Positions 17,758-27,179 are shown, counted from the stretch's first letter. The stretch is 64,000 nucleotides of DNA from Spirochaetales bacterium (GCA_015075425.1 JABTUL010000001.1:1550001-1614000), one strand, 5' to 3'. Program-made: numbers and translations. Notes: generated from the letters alone by a model not told the origin.

Positions 17758-18291
17758 ATGACTAAATCGCAAGCACGACAAACGGCCCGGGCCATATGGA
17801 AGAGCACGCTCTGGCCGGATCTGTGGCCGGAGAGGTTGCAGGTGGCAATCGCTGGTTGTCGGCGGCTGCTTGCTTACTACCCCCTTGCCGATGAGCTACC
17901 GCTCCAGCAGTTCTTTAAACGGCTGGAGCAGCCGATCTATTTGCCGGTCATCGCCGGCAAATCGCTGACTTTTCGTCTTTACAGGGATGAGATGGGACAA
18001 CTTCTACCCTTAATGCCCGGTCCATACGGGGTTTTAGAACCAGCTGAGGGTCCGTTCCTCCAGGAAGTAACGGAAGAGGATGCCGTTCTACTGCCCGCTC
18101 TTGGCTGTAACCCGCAAGGAGTTCGCCTGGGCCGGGGAGGCGGGTATTATGATCGCAGCCGCGATTTTTTGAGCCGCGGCCGCAAAATGGCTCTTCTTCC
18201 AGAGGGATGTACGGGACTTTCTTTTCCCGCAGAGGCACATGATATGCGATTGGACCTGGTTTTAACCGAAAATAAAACTGTCTTCTTTTGA
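17758..18291 (+). CDS. fau: 5-formyltetrahydrofolate cyclo-ligase
   Basis: A 177-residue enzyme that converts 5-formyl-THF to 5,10-methenyl-THF with ATP. The family motif LGRGGGYYDR is present near residue 122 and the C-terminal DLVLTE is typical. It is a little short at the N terminus against the usual 180-200 residues but looks complete. It follows the probable 6S RNA gene, as in many bacteria, where the two are co-transcribed. cheW begins 8 bases after its stop. Confidence 0.9.
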   Translation: MTKSQARQTARAIWKSTLWPDLWPERLQVAIAGCRRLLAYYPLADELPLQQFFKRLEQPIYLPVIAGKSLTFRLYRDEMGQLLPLMPGPYGVLEPAEGPFLQEVTEEDAVLLPALGCNPQGVRLGRGGGYYDRSRDFLSRGRKMALLPEGCTGLSFPAEAHDMRLDLVLTENKTVFF

Positions 18292-18299
18292 AGTAAGCA

Positions 18300-18794
18300 A
18301 TGGATCTAATACAGGCCAATAAAGACATTTTGAGCAAAATCACCCGTGCCCTGGATAATCCGGATACGCGAACACGGGGTCAGCAGATTCTGCTTTTTGA
18401 ATCGAGCGAGCAGGATTTTGGAATTTCGATCCTGGAAACCCATGAAATCTTAAAGCCTGTAGCGATCACCAGGCTCCCCAATGTTGAACCGGAAATACTG
18501 GGAATGATCAATCTACGGGGAAACATTATCCCGGTGATTGATCTGGGACGCAAATTTTTTTCAAAATATACCAGGATCACCCCTCTGTGCCGGATCATCA
18601 TCTGCCACCAGAACGAGAGTCACTACTCGGGTTTTCTGGTGGATCGCATCGGTCGTGTCGTCACTCTTGAGGATGACGGCAATGAATGGCCGGAGGTCGG
18701 TGACTACAGTGGCGGCTATTTTCGGGGGGTCGGGCGTAATTCCGGCAGGGTCTATCTGATGCTCGACCTGAGCGTCCTTTTGAGCAGGCAATAA
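18300..18794 (+). CDS. cheW: Chemotaxis coupling protein CheW
   Basis: A 164-residue CheW: two SH3-like beta subdomains with the conserved segments FGISILETHEILKP, LPNVEPEILGMINLRGNIIPVIDL and GFLVDRIGRVV. It links chemoreceptors to CheA under the inner membrane. An N-terminal extension of about 25 residues precedes the fold. The stop codon is immediately followed by the GTG start of cheA, so the two are translationally coupled. Confidence 0.95.
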   Translation: MDLIQANKDILSKITRALDNPDTRTRGQQILLFESSEQDFGISILETHEILKPVAITRLPNVEPEILGMINLRGNIIPVIDLGRKFFSKYTRITPLCRIIICHQNESHYSGFLVDRIGRVVTLEDDGNEWPEVGDYSGGYFRGVGRNSGRVYLMLDLSVLLSRQ

Positions 18795-21710
18795 GTGGAT
18801 CGATACGTTGAGCTTTTCCTGGAAGAAGCCCAGGAACACATTGAAACACTGAGTGAAAGTCTCATTGCTCTGGAACGCGATCCGACCAATGGGCCCATCA
18901 TCCAGGATATTTTTCGGGTCGCTCATACCCTCAAGTCTTCAGCAGCATTCATCCATCAAGACCAGCTTTCGCAGCTGGCCCATAAAATGGAGGATGTCTT
19001 TCAACAGGTAAAGGATCAAACGATGCCGGTTGAAGGCAACCTGATTACGACACTTTTTACCTGTCTGGATCGAATCAAGCAGGCGGTGGCCGGAATTGAA
19101 CAGGGCGATGCCAGTCCGGTAACCTATGATGATCTCTTAATGGCCCTCGACACCCTGCTGGAAAGAAAAGAAAAGGACAGAAACAGGGTTGCCACCCCTG
19201 CCGCAGAAGCTGTCCCTGTGGATTCCCGGAAACAGGAAACATCACAGGCAAGGCCCACTTCCGGTCCTCCCGTTCTGACGGCCACCGAAGAAGAAGCATT
19301 GCGAAACATGGCGCGTGATCAGGCCATTTTTTCCGGCTACGCCCGGCTCGATGCCGATTCACCCATGAAAAACCTGCGGCTCATTTTGCTTCTTGAAAAT
19401 TTGCGCAAGCTGGGCACAATATTTCTTTCGCGGCCTTCCGCGCAGGACCTGGAAGGGGAAAGTCGCTTCTCTGAGATTTACTACATTTTTTATGGCAAAG
19501 TAAACAGGAAAAAATTGATCGCGGCCTCTCAGATTGATATGGTGGAAGAAGTTCGCGTACAGGAGTATCAGAATGCTACCCGGGCTGCCAGTGCTGAAGA
19601 CGGGCGACTGCAACAAAGAAACATAAAAGTTTCATCTGAAAAAATAGATTATTTATTGAATAATGTGGGTGAACTGGTCATCACCAATTCTGGTTTGCAG
19701 AAAATCTATGAAGATCTGGCTGTGGCCCTGGGAGATCACTCCATCCTTGCCGATTTGAAAAACAAAATTGATCAGGCCGGTCGTATCGCTCGCGATCTGC
19801 AGACCGGGATTATGAAAACCCGGATGATTCCCGTTGGGTTGGTGTTCCATCGCTTTATGCGGCCGGCCAGGGATCTGGCACTTGAGCTCGGGAAAAAAGT
19901 GGACATAGAACTGGAAGGAGAAGAGACCGAGCTTGATAAAAACATTGTAGACGCGCTGTCCGAGCCATTCCTCCATCTTCTGCGCAACGCCATCGATCAT
20001 GCCATTGAAAAGCCCGAAGAACGCTTGAGCAAAGGCAAAAAGCCAGCCGGGCAGATCCGATTGTCAGCCTACCAATCCGGGAGCAGCGTTTTTGTTGAGT
20101 TCACCGACGACGGCCGGGGACTCCATCCAGAAATCATTTTGAAGAAAGCCATCGAAAGAAAGCTCATTGAACCGGGAAGCTCACTGCAACCGGCAGAAAT
20201 CCACGAATTGATCTTTCACCCCGGATTCTCCACGGCAGAAACGGTGACCGACATCAGTGGTCGGGGAGTGGGAATGAGCGTGGTAAAGAAGATGGTTCAG
20301 GAGTTCAATGGAAACATCCAGATTCGCAGCGAAATCGATCGTGGTTCTACTTTTGTATTATCTTTTCCGCTGACCCTGGCAATTGTTTCTGCCATTCTTA
20401 TTCATATCGCTGATGAGGCTTACGCCTTCCCCCTGGCCGACGTGGTCGAGACCATCCGTATTGCCGCAGACGAGATAACTACCCTGGAAGGGCGCGATAT
20501 TTTCAATTTGCGTGGCGAAATTCTGCCGGTATTCAATCTGGGTGGTCTTCTGGGTCGTAAAACGGCTCCAGGTTCTGATCTGCCGGTCCTTGTTGTCAAT
20601 GCGGGCAACAGAAAAATCGGCTTCATTGTCGATGGGATGATAGGCAAGCGTGAAATTGTGATCAAGAATCTGGAGAAGAATTTCCGGCAGGTGCCAGGAT
20701 TGATCGGGGCCACACTCATGGGCGATGGTTCGATCATCCCGGTGCTGGATGTAAACGGGCTCTTACAGATGGCCCGCTCGCGTAGCGAAGGCCCACAGAA
20801 GGCTGCCACCGAGCCTGAGTCGGTGGCAGCGCTCCTTTCCTACAATGAAGCCGTTCGTTCAGCGCGTGCTCAGCGGGAGCGGACCGTTAGTGAGCAGATC
20901 AGGCCGCGGACGGCAATGGAACCAAAGCCTGAAGTGCGAGCCGCTTTGATAGAGCCCCGTCCGGAAGCTCCCCCAAAGGATCTGACGGCAGACTCTCCGG
21001 TTAAACGGAATGGTGAACACAGTCATAGTGGGCCTGATGTGGTTGAAGTGCAAAAACAGTTAGATCAGGAAAGAATGGAAAGGTTGGAAAGAGTCCAGGA
21101 AGGAGCCCGCCCAGCGTTCCTTTCCAGCCTCAGCACGCCACAAAAAGTCGCTCTGGATGATTTTCTCAATGCCGGCCTGCTTTCCGCCGGGCAGGTCCTT
21201 TCACAACTTCTGGGCAGCAACGTGGACGTCAGTGTTCCTGATTTGCAGCTTATTGATGACAATCGGATCCAAGAATATCTGCCTCCAGGGGAAATCATTG
21301 TTCTGCATCTTGATACAGCAGAATCCGATTTTCATTTGCAGATCATGCTTGTATTTGACCGGACCATGGCATTACGTGCCGCGGCGGATTTGATGGGCAT
21401 GGGCCAGGATCAAGCATCGCTGGATACCATTCAAACGATGGACCTCGAGTCAGTGCTCAGTGAACTTACCAATATTGTCGGTGCCAGTGTCTTCAATGCC
21501 CTGGCCAATCGACTGGGGGTGGCCATCAAGCCATCCGTTCCTGTGTTTCGTCGCTATGGAGATCCAGCGCCGCTCATCCAGAGTCAGACAGGCGATTATC
21601 GTATTTTGTATGCAGGCGTTGACTTCTTCCGCGAAGGCTCTGAGTTCCTGAGCCGCCTGTTTGTCCTGATTCCGGACGCAGCGTTCCGGAAGATACTGGA
21701 TAAAATTTAA
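18795..21710 (+). CDS. cheA: CheA histidine kinase fused to a CheC-type phosphatase domain
   Basis: A 971-residue chemotaxis kinase. Order: Hpt domain (1-105) with phospho-accepting His44 in RVAHTLKSS; a P2-like ferredoxin-fold domain (165-255); dimerisation helices (275-335); HATPase with N-box LLRNAIDHAIE near 395 and G-boxes DDGRGLHPE and GRGVGMSVV; a CheW-like regulatory domain (525-656); a charged Pro/Glu-rich linker (657-780); and a CheC-like domain (782-971). The CheC part has both active-site helices, with Asp789-x-x-Asn792 and Glu890-x-x-Asn893 matching the D/ExxN signature of CheC phosphatases. It would phosphorylate CheY and CheB and may also dephosphorylate CheY-P. GTG start directly after cheW. 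Confidence 0.9.
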   Translation: MDRYVELFLEEAQEHIETLSESLIALERDPTNGPIIQDIFRVAHTLKSSAAFIHQDQLSQLAHKMEDVFQQVKDQTMPVEGNLITTLFTCLDRIKQAVAGIEQGDASPVTYDDLLMALDTLLERKEKDRNRVATPAAEAVPVDSRKQETSQARPTSGPPVLTATEEEALRNMARDQAIFSGYARLDADSPMKNLRLILLLENLRKLGTIFLSRPSAQDLEGESRFSEIYYIFYGKVNRKKLIAASQIDMVEEVRVQEYQNATRAASAEDGRLQQRNIKVSSEKIDYLLNNVGELVITNSGLQKIYEDLAVALGDHSILADLKNKIDQAGRIARDLQTGIMKTRMIPVGLVFHRFMRPARDLALELGKKVDIELEGEETELDKNIVDALSEPFLHLLRNAIDHAIEKPEERLSKGKKPAGQIRLSAYQSGSSVFVEFTDDGRGLHPEIILKKAIERKLIEPGSSLQPAEIHELIFHPGFSTAETVTDISGRGVGMSVVKKMVQEFNGNIQIRSEIDRGSTFVLSFPLTLAIVSAILIHIADEAYAFPLADVVETIRIAADEITTLEGRDIFNLRGEILPVFNLGGLLGRKTAPGSDLPVLVVNAGNRKIGFIVDGMIGKREIVIKNLEKNFRQVPGLIGATLMGDGSIIPVLDVNGLLQMARSRSEGPQKAATEPESVAALLSYNEAVRSARAQRERTVSEQIRPRTAMEPKPEVRAALIEPRPEAPPKDLTADSPVKRNGEHSHSGPDVVEVQKQLDQERMERLERVQEGARPAFLSSLSTPQKVALDDFLNAGLLSAGQVLSQLLGSNVDVSVPDLQLIDDNRIQEYLPPGEIIVLHLDTAESDFHLQIMLVFDRTMALRAAADLMGMGQDQASLDTIQTMDLESVLSELTNIVGASVFNALANRLGVAIKPSVPVFRRYGDPAPLIQSQTGDYRILYAGVDFFREGSEFLSRLFVLIPDAAFRKILDKI

Positions 21711-21711
21711 T

Positions 21712-22719
21712 ATGAAACAGGTGCTCATCATCGACGACTCTCGCCTGTTTCGCCGGGTGACCGTTGACATTCTGGCAGATCTTCCTGGAGTCCAGGTTCA
21801 TGAAGCGGCCAATGGTGAAGCCGGCCTTGCCGTACTCGAGAAGGAAGCCATTGATCTGGTCGTTCTGGATGTGGAAATGCCGGTCATGGATGGGCTGGAA
21901 ACCCTGCGGATGATAAAGAAAAAGGGACTTGCTGTTCCCGTGATCATGCAAAGCGCGCTTACGCGGGCCGGTGCAGAAATCACTCTGCAGGCTCTGGAAC
22001 TCGGGGCTGCCGATTTCATACCCAAGCCCGCCCAGGGACAGGATCCGATGGAACTGCGGGATCTACTGCTTGAGAAGGTTCGGGCCTTCCTGGGACTGGA
22101 CCAGGCCCCGGAACCGCGCCTGGTCAGAAAAAGGGAGCAGCGGGAATCGCGCTTTGACCTGCTGGTTATTGGTTCGTCAACCGGCGGGCCCCAGGCCCTG
22201 CAGCTTATTTTCCAGCGATTGCCCGCTGATTTCACCATACCGATTCTTGTGGTGCAGCACATGCCCCCGGTTTTTACCCGGGCGTTCGCGGACCGATTGA
22301 ATTCCATTTCCCCGCTGACTGTGATGGAGGCCCGGGATGGTCTGCGGCTTTCCGCCGGGCAGGCCTATCTGGCTCAGGGAGGATTTCATCTGGCATTGAG
22401 CGGTCACGCCGATGACTGTCAGCTGAGGATATCGGATGCGCCGCCGCTTCATTCCCATCGACCCAGCATTGATTTTACCATTTATGATGCCGTATCTATC
22501 TATGGCGGCAGAATCATGGGCCTGATTATGACCGGTATGGGACGGGATGGAGTCGATGGTATGGGAATGATTTATGGTGCCGGGGGGTTGACTCTGGCCC
22601 AGGATGAACCATCGAGTGTCATTTATGGCATGAATCGGCGCGCTGTAGAAGCCGGAGTGATCGATCAGGTGCTGGCTCTGGGGGATATTCCCGAACAACT
22701 GGTCAAACACAGCGCTTGA
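21712..22719 (+). CDS. cheB: Chemotaxis protein-glutamate methylesterase/deamidase CheB
   Basis: A 335-residue response regulator-enzyme. The receiver domain (1-120) has the acidic pair and the phospho-acceptor Asp in LVVLDVEMPVMDG. The methylesterase domain (145-335) has catalytic Ser in IGSSTGGPQ, His in VVQHMPP and Asp in MGRDGVDGM. It removes methyl groups from chemoreceptor glutamates for adaptation. It begins one base after the cheA stop. The matching methyltransferase CheR and the receptors are not in this window. Confidence 0.95.
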   Translation: MKQVLIIDDSRLFRRVTVDILADLPGVQVHEAANGEAGLAVLEKEAIDLVVLDVEMPVMDGLETLRMIKKKGLAVPVIMQSALTRAGAEITLQALELGAADFIPKPAQGQDPMELRDLLLEKVRAFLGLDQAPEPRLVRKREQRESRFDLLVIGSSTGGPQALQLIFQRLPADFTIPILVVQHMPPVFTRAFADRLNSISPLTVMEARDGLRLSAGQAYLAQGGFHLALSGHADDCQLRISDAPPLHSHRPSIDFTIYDAVSIYGGRIMGLIMTGMGRDGVDGMGMIYGAGGLTLAQDEPSSVIYGMNRRAVEAGVIDQVLALGDIPEQLVKHSA

Positions 22720-22772
22720 CAGGGGAAGTAAGGTCTGGACACAAGTAGGAATCGAGGGAAAGAGGCGGTAAC

Positions 22773-23132
22773 GTGGCCCGAGTATTGATAGTGGATGATG
22801 CTAAGTTTATGCGGACCCTGGTGCGTGAGGCCCTGGAATCTGTGGGCCACGAAATTGTGGGAGAAGCTGAGAATGGCAATGTGGCCATTGAACTCTACAA
22901 ACAACTGCATCCGGATCTCATTACCATGGATATCACCATGCGGGAAAAAGACGGCCTGGACGCTGCTCGTGAAATTCTGGCCCTTGATGGAAGCGCTCGT
23001 GTCATTATGGTAACGGCACTTGGACAGGAAGATTTGCTGGCCCGGGCCATAAAAATGGGTGTGAAAGATTTTGTGGTAAAGCCCTTTCCCCCGGAACGGT
23101 TGCAGGCCGCTGCTAAAAAAGCCCTCTCTTGA
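22773..23132 (+). CDS. cheY: Chemotaxis response regulator CheY
   Basis: A 119-residue single-domain receiver: acidic pair in LIVDDAKFMR, phospho-acceptor Asp in LITMDITM, the switch Thr in MVTALGQ and the conserved Lys in FVVKPF. It carries the signal from CheA to the flagellar switch. A GTG at 22773 is used. It starts 53 bases after cheB and its stop overlaps the scpA ATG (TGATG), tying chemotaxis to the segregation genes in one transcript. Confidence 0.93.
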   Translation: MARVLIVDDAKFMRTLVREALESVGHEIVGEAENGNVAIELYKQLHPDLITMDITMREKDGLDAAREILALDGSARVIMVTALGQEDLLARAIKMGVKDFVVKPFPPERLQAAAKKALS

Positions 23133-23893
23133 TGCAAGCAGCTGCGACTGAATTTAAGGGATTCAGTGTGTCCTGGACCGGTCAGGACGGAGCAGAAGAA
23201 AGTGGCCCGCTTGAGTTGCTCTGGCAATTAATCGAAAGTTACCGCGTTGACATCTTTGACATTTCTCTGATTCAGATCACAAGTGATTTCATTCATTTTC
23301 TGCGATCCTCAGAGGATTTGCAAATTGAGCTGGCTTCGTCCTTTTCCGTAATGGCCGCCCGACTCCTCTACTACAAAAGCAAAGCCCTCCTTCCCGATCC
23401 CGGTTTTGAAGATTCTGAAGAAGATCCCAGGTTACCTCCGGAGCTCATTGAACAATTACTGGAATACCGTAAGTTCCAGATGGCCGGTGAACGAATGCGT
23501 GAGCTGGAAACCGTGGTGACGGGCATTGTCAGCCGACCGGCCAGCGGTCTTCGGGAGGTGGAGGGTGAATGGCTGGATGTGTCCTTGCTGGAACTGCTCC
23601 GCGCCTACCAGGGCTTGATAGAGAGAGTATCGATATCTCCCGCAGCGCTGGAAATCGAGCAGGAAGAAGTATCTGTTGAAGAGCGCATGGATCAGATCCG
23701 CATGCTGCTTCTGGATGCCGTTTCTTTTTCTTTTCATGATCTTTTTGAAAATTTTTTGATGGCCAGCAAGATGGAGATCATTGCGTCCTTTCTGGCTCTG
23801 CTTGAACTCGTGAAACTCGGTGAAGTTCTGGTCCGTCAATCCGTTGCTTGCGGAGAAATTACCGTCTTTAAGAAGGAAATTACGATCAACTGA
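23132..23893 (+). CDS. scpA: Segregation and condensation protein A
   Basis: A 253-residue kleisin that bridges SMC heads. Family features are the N-terminal LLWQLIESYRVDIFDISLIQIT, the helix FLRSSEDLQIELASSFSVMAARLLYYKSKALLP and a C-terminal winged helix (FSFHDLFENFLMASKMEIIASFLALLELVKLGEV). The ATG overlaps the cheY stop codon. scpB follows after 41 bases. Its smc partner is not in this window. Confidence 0.93.
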   Translation: MQAAATEFKGFSVSWTGQDGAEESGPLELLWQLIESYRVDIFDISLIQITSDFIHFLRSSEDLQIELASSFSVMAARLLYYKSKALLPDPGFEDSEEDPRLPPELIEQLLEYRKFQMAGERMRELETVVTGIVSRPASGLREVEGEWLDVSLLELLRAYQGLIERVSISPAALEIEQEEVSVEERMDQIRMLLLDAVSFSFHDLFENFLMASKMEIIASFLALLELVKLGEVLVRQSVACGEITVFKKEITIN

Positions 23894-23934
23894 AAAGTAC
23901 TTGCCCGCAACTCTGCAAAAGAAATGAGACATAA

Positions 23935-24558
23935 ATGGCAGCGGAAGAAATCGACTCCGTAAGCATTACCGTAGAAGATCCGGCAGATGCTGGCTTACCT
24001 GCCGAGCGAGTTCTCTCGTCTGAAGAGAAGCTGCATTTTAAGGGCCTTGTTGAGGCTCTCCTTTTTACCGCGTCAGAGCCGCTCTCTATTGCTTCTTTAG
24101 CGCGCAGACTGCAACTGGATAAAACTTCCCTAAGAGAGCTGGCCGATGAACTTGTCGATGAGTATCAAGCTCGCGATGGCGGAGTGAAATTATTTGAAAT
24201 TGCGGGGGGCTACCAGTTCTTAACCTCAGAAAAGTACGCTGCGCAGTTGCGAGATCTGACCGCAGCGGATCGTCGCGAAACCCTTTCGCGCAGCACGCTG
24301 GAAACGCTGGCCATCATTGCCTACCGGCAACCCATCACCCTGCCGGAGATCGATGAAATCCGCGGGGTGGGGTCGCGTGCCCTCGTTTCCACCCTGCTTG
24401 CCCGTAAATTGATCAAACCCCAGGGTTACCGTCCGGTCCCGGGACGGCCCACGCTTTACGTGACATCTCGTCAATTTCTGGAGCATTTCCGGCTTAATTC
24501 TCTGACGGATTTGCCTGTCCTGGAAGATGTCAAAGAATTAAAATTTGATGATTTTTAA
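23935..24558 (+). CDS. scpB: Segregation and condensation protein B
   Basis: A 207-residue protein with tandem winged helices: LVEALLFTASEPLSIASLARRLQL, then TLETLAIIAYRQPITLPEIDEIRGV, both diagnostic of ScpB. It dimerises and binds ScpA in the bacterial condensin complex. A 35-residue acidic N-terminal extension precedes the first winged helix. The stop codon shares one base with the pheA ATG. Confidence 0.94.
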   Translation: MAAEEIDSVSITVEDPADAGLPAERVLSSEEKLHFKGLVEALLFTASEPLSIASLARRLQLDKTSLRELADELVDEYQARDGGVKLFEIAGGYQFLTSEKYAAQLRDLTAADRRETLSRSTLETLAIIAYRQPITLPEIDEIRGVGSRALVSTLLARKLIKPQGYRPVPGRPTLYVTSRQFLEHFRLNSLTDLPVLEDVKELKFDDF

Positions 24559-25661
24559 TGTCTGATATCGAATCCGAACGCAAAGCTATCGATACCATTG
24601 ATCAGGAGCTTGTTCGGCTGCTTCTGGATCGCGCACGCTGTGTCATGAAGATCGGTGAACTCAAGCGTGAGAAAACAACGGCCCTGTACCGACCCGAACG
24701 CGAAAAGGCAGTGTATGATCGCGTGCGCGCTCTGGCCCGGTCTCTTGCGCCTGATCTACCGCACAATGAAACGTTTATTGTGAATACTTACAGGGAAATA
24801 ATGTCCGGTGCACTGGCCCTGGAAGGGGGATTGCGGGTTGCTTACCTGGGGCCGGAGGGTAGTTTTTCTGGCGAAGCGGCGCGCAATCGATTCGGAAGTT
24901 TTGTTGAGGGAATTTCTGTGCCGTCCATTGCAGAAGTATTTCGCTCTGTGGAAACGGGCCGCGCCGACTACGGGATTGTTCCGGTTGAAAACTCCCTGCG
25001 CGGGTCCATAGGTCCAACCATGGACCAATTTTTACAATCCGATCTCATCATATATGCAGAACACTATGAAAAGATCCGGTTGCATTTGCTTTCACCAAAA
25101 GAGGATAGATCTCCCGTGCGCATCCTGTATTCCATGCGCGAAGCACGGGAGCAATGCACCCTGTGGCTGCAGCAGAATCTCAACTACGGCGCTCTGGAAA
25201 TGCGGGAGGTGGAAAGCACAGCCCGTGCAGCGCAGATTTTATCCCGGGAACAGGAAAAGGGGTCAGCGGCAATCGCTTCCGAAGCTGCAGCACGTATTTA
25301 TGATCTGGCGATCCGTCAGGCTGATATTCAAGATAGCGGCAATAACTGTACTCGCTTTGTGATAGTTGGCAAACATCAGGCCCGGGAATCGGGTGAAGAT
25401 CGTACTTCGATCATTGTGGGCCTGCATGACCGACCGGGCAGTCTCTTCGCGCTTCTCAAGCATTTCAACGATGCAACCATCAATCTTACCCGGATTGAGT
25501 CACGTGTCTCGCGGCGAGCCTACGGAGATTACTATTTTTTTATTGATTTTATGGGTCACCAGGAAGAAGAACGGGTGAGACTCATCCTCAACAAAATTGA
25601 AGCAGAGAGTGCCTTCCTGAAAGTTCTGGGAAGTTATCCCTGCAGTGTGCTGCCGGAATGA
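24558..25661 (+). CDS. pheA: Bifunctional chorismate mutase/prephenate dehydratase
   Basis: A 367-residue enzyme for phenylalanine synthesis. Residues 1-85 are an AroQ-type chorismate mutase (IDTIDQELVRLLLDRARCVMKIGELKR). Residues 95-275 are the prephenate dehydratase (AYLGPEGSFSGEAA, VPVENSLRGSI, and the Thr-Arg-Phe motif in NCTRFVIVG). Residues 285-360 are a feedback ACT domain (GRPGS-type loop as DRPGSLFALLKHF and the ESR motif in LTRIESRVS). It overlaps scpB by 1 base and tyrA by 4. Confidence 0.95.
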   Translation: MSDIESERKAIDTIDQELVRLLLDRARCVMKIGELKREKTTALYRPEREKAVYDRVRALARSLAPDLPHNETFIVNTYREIMSGALALEGGLRVAYLGPEGSFSGEAARNRFGSFVEGISVPSIAEVFRSVETGRADYGIVPVENSLRGSIGPTMDQFLQSDLIIYAEHYEKIRLHLLSPKEDRSPVRILYSMREAREQCTLWLQQNLNYGALEMREVESTARAAQILSREQEKGSAAIASEAAARIYDLAIRQADIQDSGNNCTRFVIVGKHQARESGEDRTSIIVGLHDRPGSLFALLKHFNDATINLTRIESRVSRRAYGDYYFFIDFMGHQEEERVRLILNKIEAESAFLKVLGSYPCSVLPE

Positions 25662-26494
25662 TCTTTCCGGAAGTGCTGATCTATGGCATGGGCATGATGG
25701 GTGCATCGCTCGCTCATGCCCTGCGACAGCAGGGATGTAGCGTTGACGGCGTGGTCCGTACACAGACCAGTCAGAAAGAAATTGAAAGATTGAACCTTGC
25801 GCGACAGGTGCTCTTGAGTCCGCAAATTACTCTGGAGCAATTCGATGATTACGATCTGATTGTCCTTTGCATCCCGATTGCCCAGGAACTGGAATTGCTG
25901 GCCCGGCTGAAAGGCCGCGTGCTCATTACGAACATTTCCTCAACGGCAGCAGCGGCCAGACAGTATTACAATAGTCCGCTGCGATTTGTCGCTTCTCATC
26001 CCATGTGCGGATCGGATTTATCCGGTCCGCAGGCTTTTGTTCCCGATCTGTACGCCGGGAAACTCTGTTTCATTATTGATGGCGCAAATCAGGCAGAGGA
26101 TCAGGAAAAAATCAGCGCTTTCTGGCAGAGCATTGGCATGAAAACTTTTGCCATTGGAGCGGCCGACCATGATTCCATGCTCGCTTACGTAAGTCACGGT
26201 CCGCATATCCTCAGTAGCCTCCTCGTGCACTGGGCCCGCCCGGCGCTGCGCTATGCAGAAGGCTCCCCGCTGGGCGTGACCGGCGGCGGTTTTAAGGACA
26301 TGGCCCGCATCGCCGGATCAAATCCGGAAATGTGGGCCAGCATTATCGAATCCAACAAGGAAGAGCTGCGCCGTGCACTGCTGGATTTTGAACAAAGTCT
26401 GCATGAAGTCCTCACCCATCTTGATGATGGGCCGGAATTCTGGATCGACTTTCAAAAGAAAGCAAGGTTGGCCAGGGATGAGCTTTATGGTTGA
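25658..26494 (+). CDS. tyrA: Prephenate dehydrogenase
   Basis: A 278-residue NAD(P)-dependent enzyme of tyrosine synthesis. The cofactor motif IYGMGMMGASLA is at the N terminus, the substrate-site His is in ASHPMCGSDLSGP, and a second active-site segment YVSHGPHILSSLL follows near 180, then the C-terminal helical dimerisation domain. There is no ACT or regulatory domain. The ATG overlaps the pheA stop (ATGA). Distinguishing prephenate from arogenate dehydrogenase is not possible from sequence. Confidence 0.92.
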   Translation: MIFPEVLIYGMGMMGASLAHALRQQGCSVDGVVRTQTSQKEIERLNLARQVLLSPQITLEQFDDYDLIVLCIPIAQELELLARLKGRVLITNISSTAAAARQYYNSPLRFVASHPMCGSDLSGPQAFVPDLYAGKLCFIIDGANQAEDQEKISAFWQSIGMKTFAIGAADHDSMLAYVSHGPHILSSLLVHWARPALRYAEGSPLGVTGGGFKDMARIAGSNPEMWASIIESNKEELRRALLDFEQSLHEVLTHLDDGPEFWIDFQKKARLARDELYG

Positions 26495-27149
26495 TCCTTT
26501 TGTGATAGCGATTGATGGCCCGGCCGGTTCCGGCAAAAGCACCGTTGCTCGTCTTCTGGCCCAAAGTCTGGGTGCTGTGCATGCCGATTCGGGGGCGATC
26601 TACAGGAGTTTTACCTTTGCACTCATGGAGCATTTGCCTGGCCCTGTTGAGCAACTGGTGGGCCAGGTCGACCCTTCCCGGCTGGATGTTTTCGTCAGAC
26701 TGGAGGAGGGACGCCAGGTCCAGGGCGTTGGGATGCGTGTCCTGGATCAGGAAATCCGCACCCGTGCAGTCACCGGAAACATTCGTCACGTCGCCTCCGA
26801 TCCGCGTTACCGGGCACGCGTCGATGAAATGCTGCGCGATTTTGCGAGGACCGCCAGCCTTGTTGTTGATGGACGTGACATCGGTACCGTCGTTTTTCCG
26901 ACAACGCCTTATAAGTTCTATCTGGACGCATCGGTAGAAGTGCGGGCTGCCCGACGGTTGGCGGAAACGACAGAGAATGTGACTCTCGCAGAACTCATGG
27001 CTGACGTGGCCCGGCGGGATCAGAGTGACCGCGAGCGTCCGGTTGCCCCTCTGCGGCAGGCCCCTGATGCGATTTATATTGACACCTCTTCTCTGGCCAT
27101 AAATGCTGTCGTGCAGAGGATTCTTTCATACTTACAGGTTCAATTCTAA
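26487..27149 (+). CDS. cmk: Cytidylate kinase
   Basis: A 220-residue NMP kinase that phosphorylates CMP and dCMP. It has the P-loop DGPAGSGKSTVARLLA, the ADSGAIYR motif, the VVDGRDIGTVVFP segment and the lid region RRDQSDRERPVAPL. The length from the ATG at 26487 matches the family; an ATG at 26478 would add three residues. The start overlaps the end of tyrA. cmk followed by rpsA is a widespread arrangement and is present here. Confidence 0.95.
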   Translation: MVDPFVIAIDGPAGSGKSTVARLLAQSLGAVHADSGAIYRSFTFALMEHLPGPVEQLVGQVDPSRLDVFVRLEEGRQVQGVGMRVLDQEIRTRAVTGNIRHVASDPRYRARVDEMLRDFARTASLVVDGRDIGTVVFPTTPYKFYLDASVEVRAARRLAETTENVTLAELMADVARRDQSDRERPVAPLRQAPDAIYIDTSSLAINAVVQRILSYLQVQF

Positions 27150-27179
27150 GAACTCTTATCACGCAGTCTATTGAGCGTT

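Noticed and set aside
17592-17807. 71-residue minus-strand frame across the 6S-like region
   Set aside because: No family and no start context; the interval is better explained by RNA structure and gene order.
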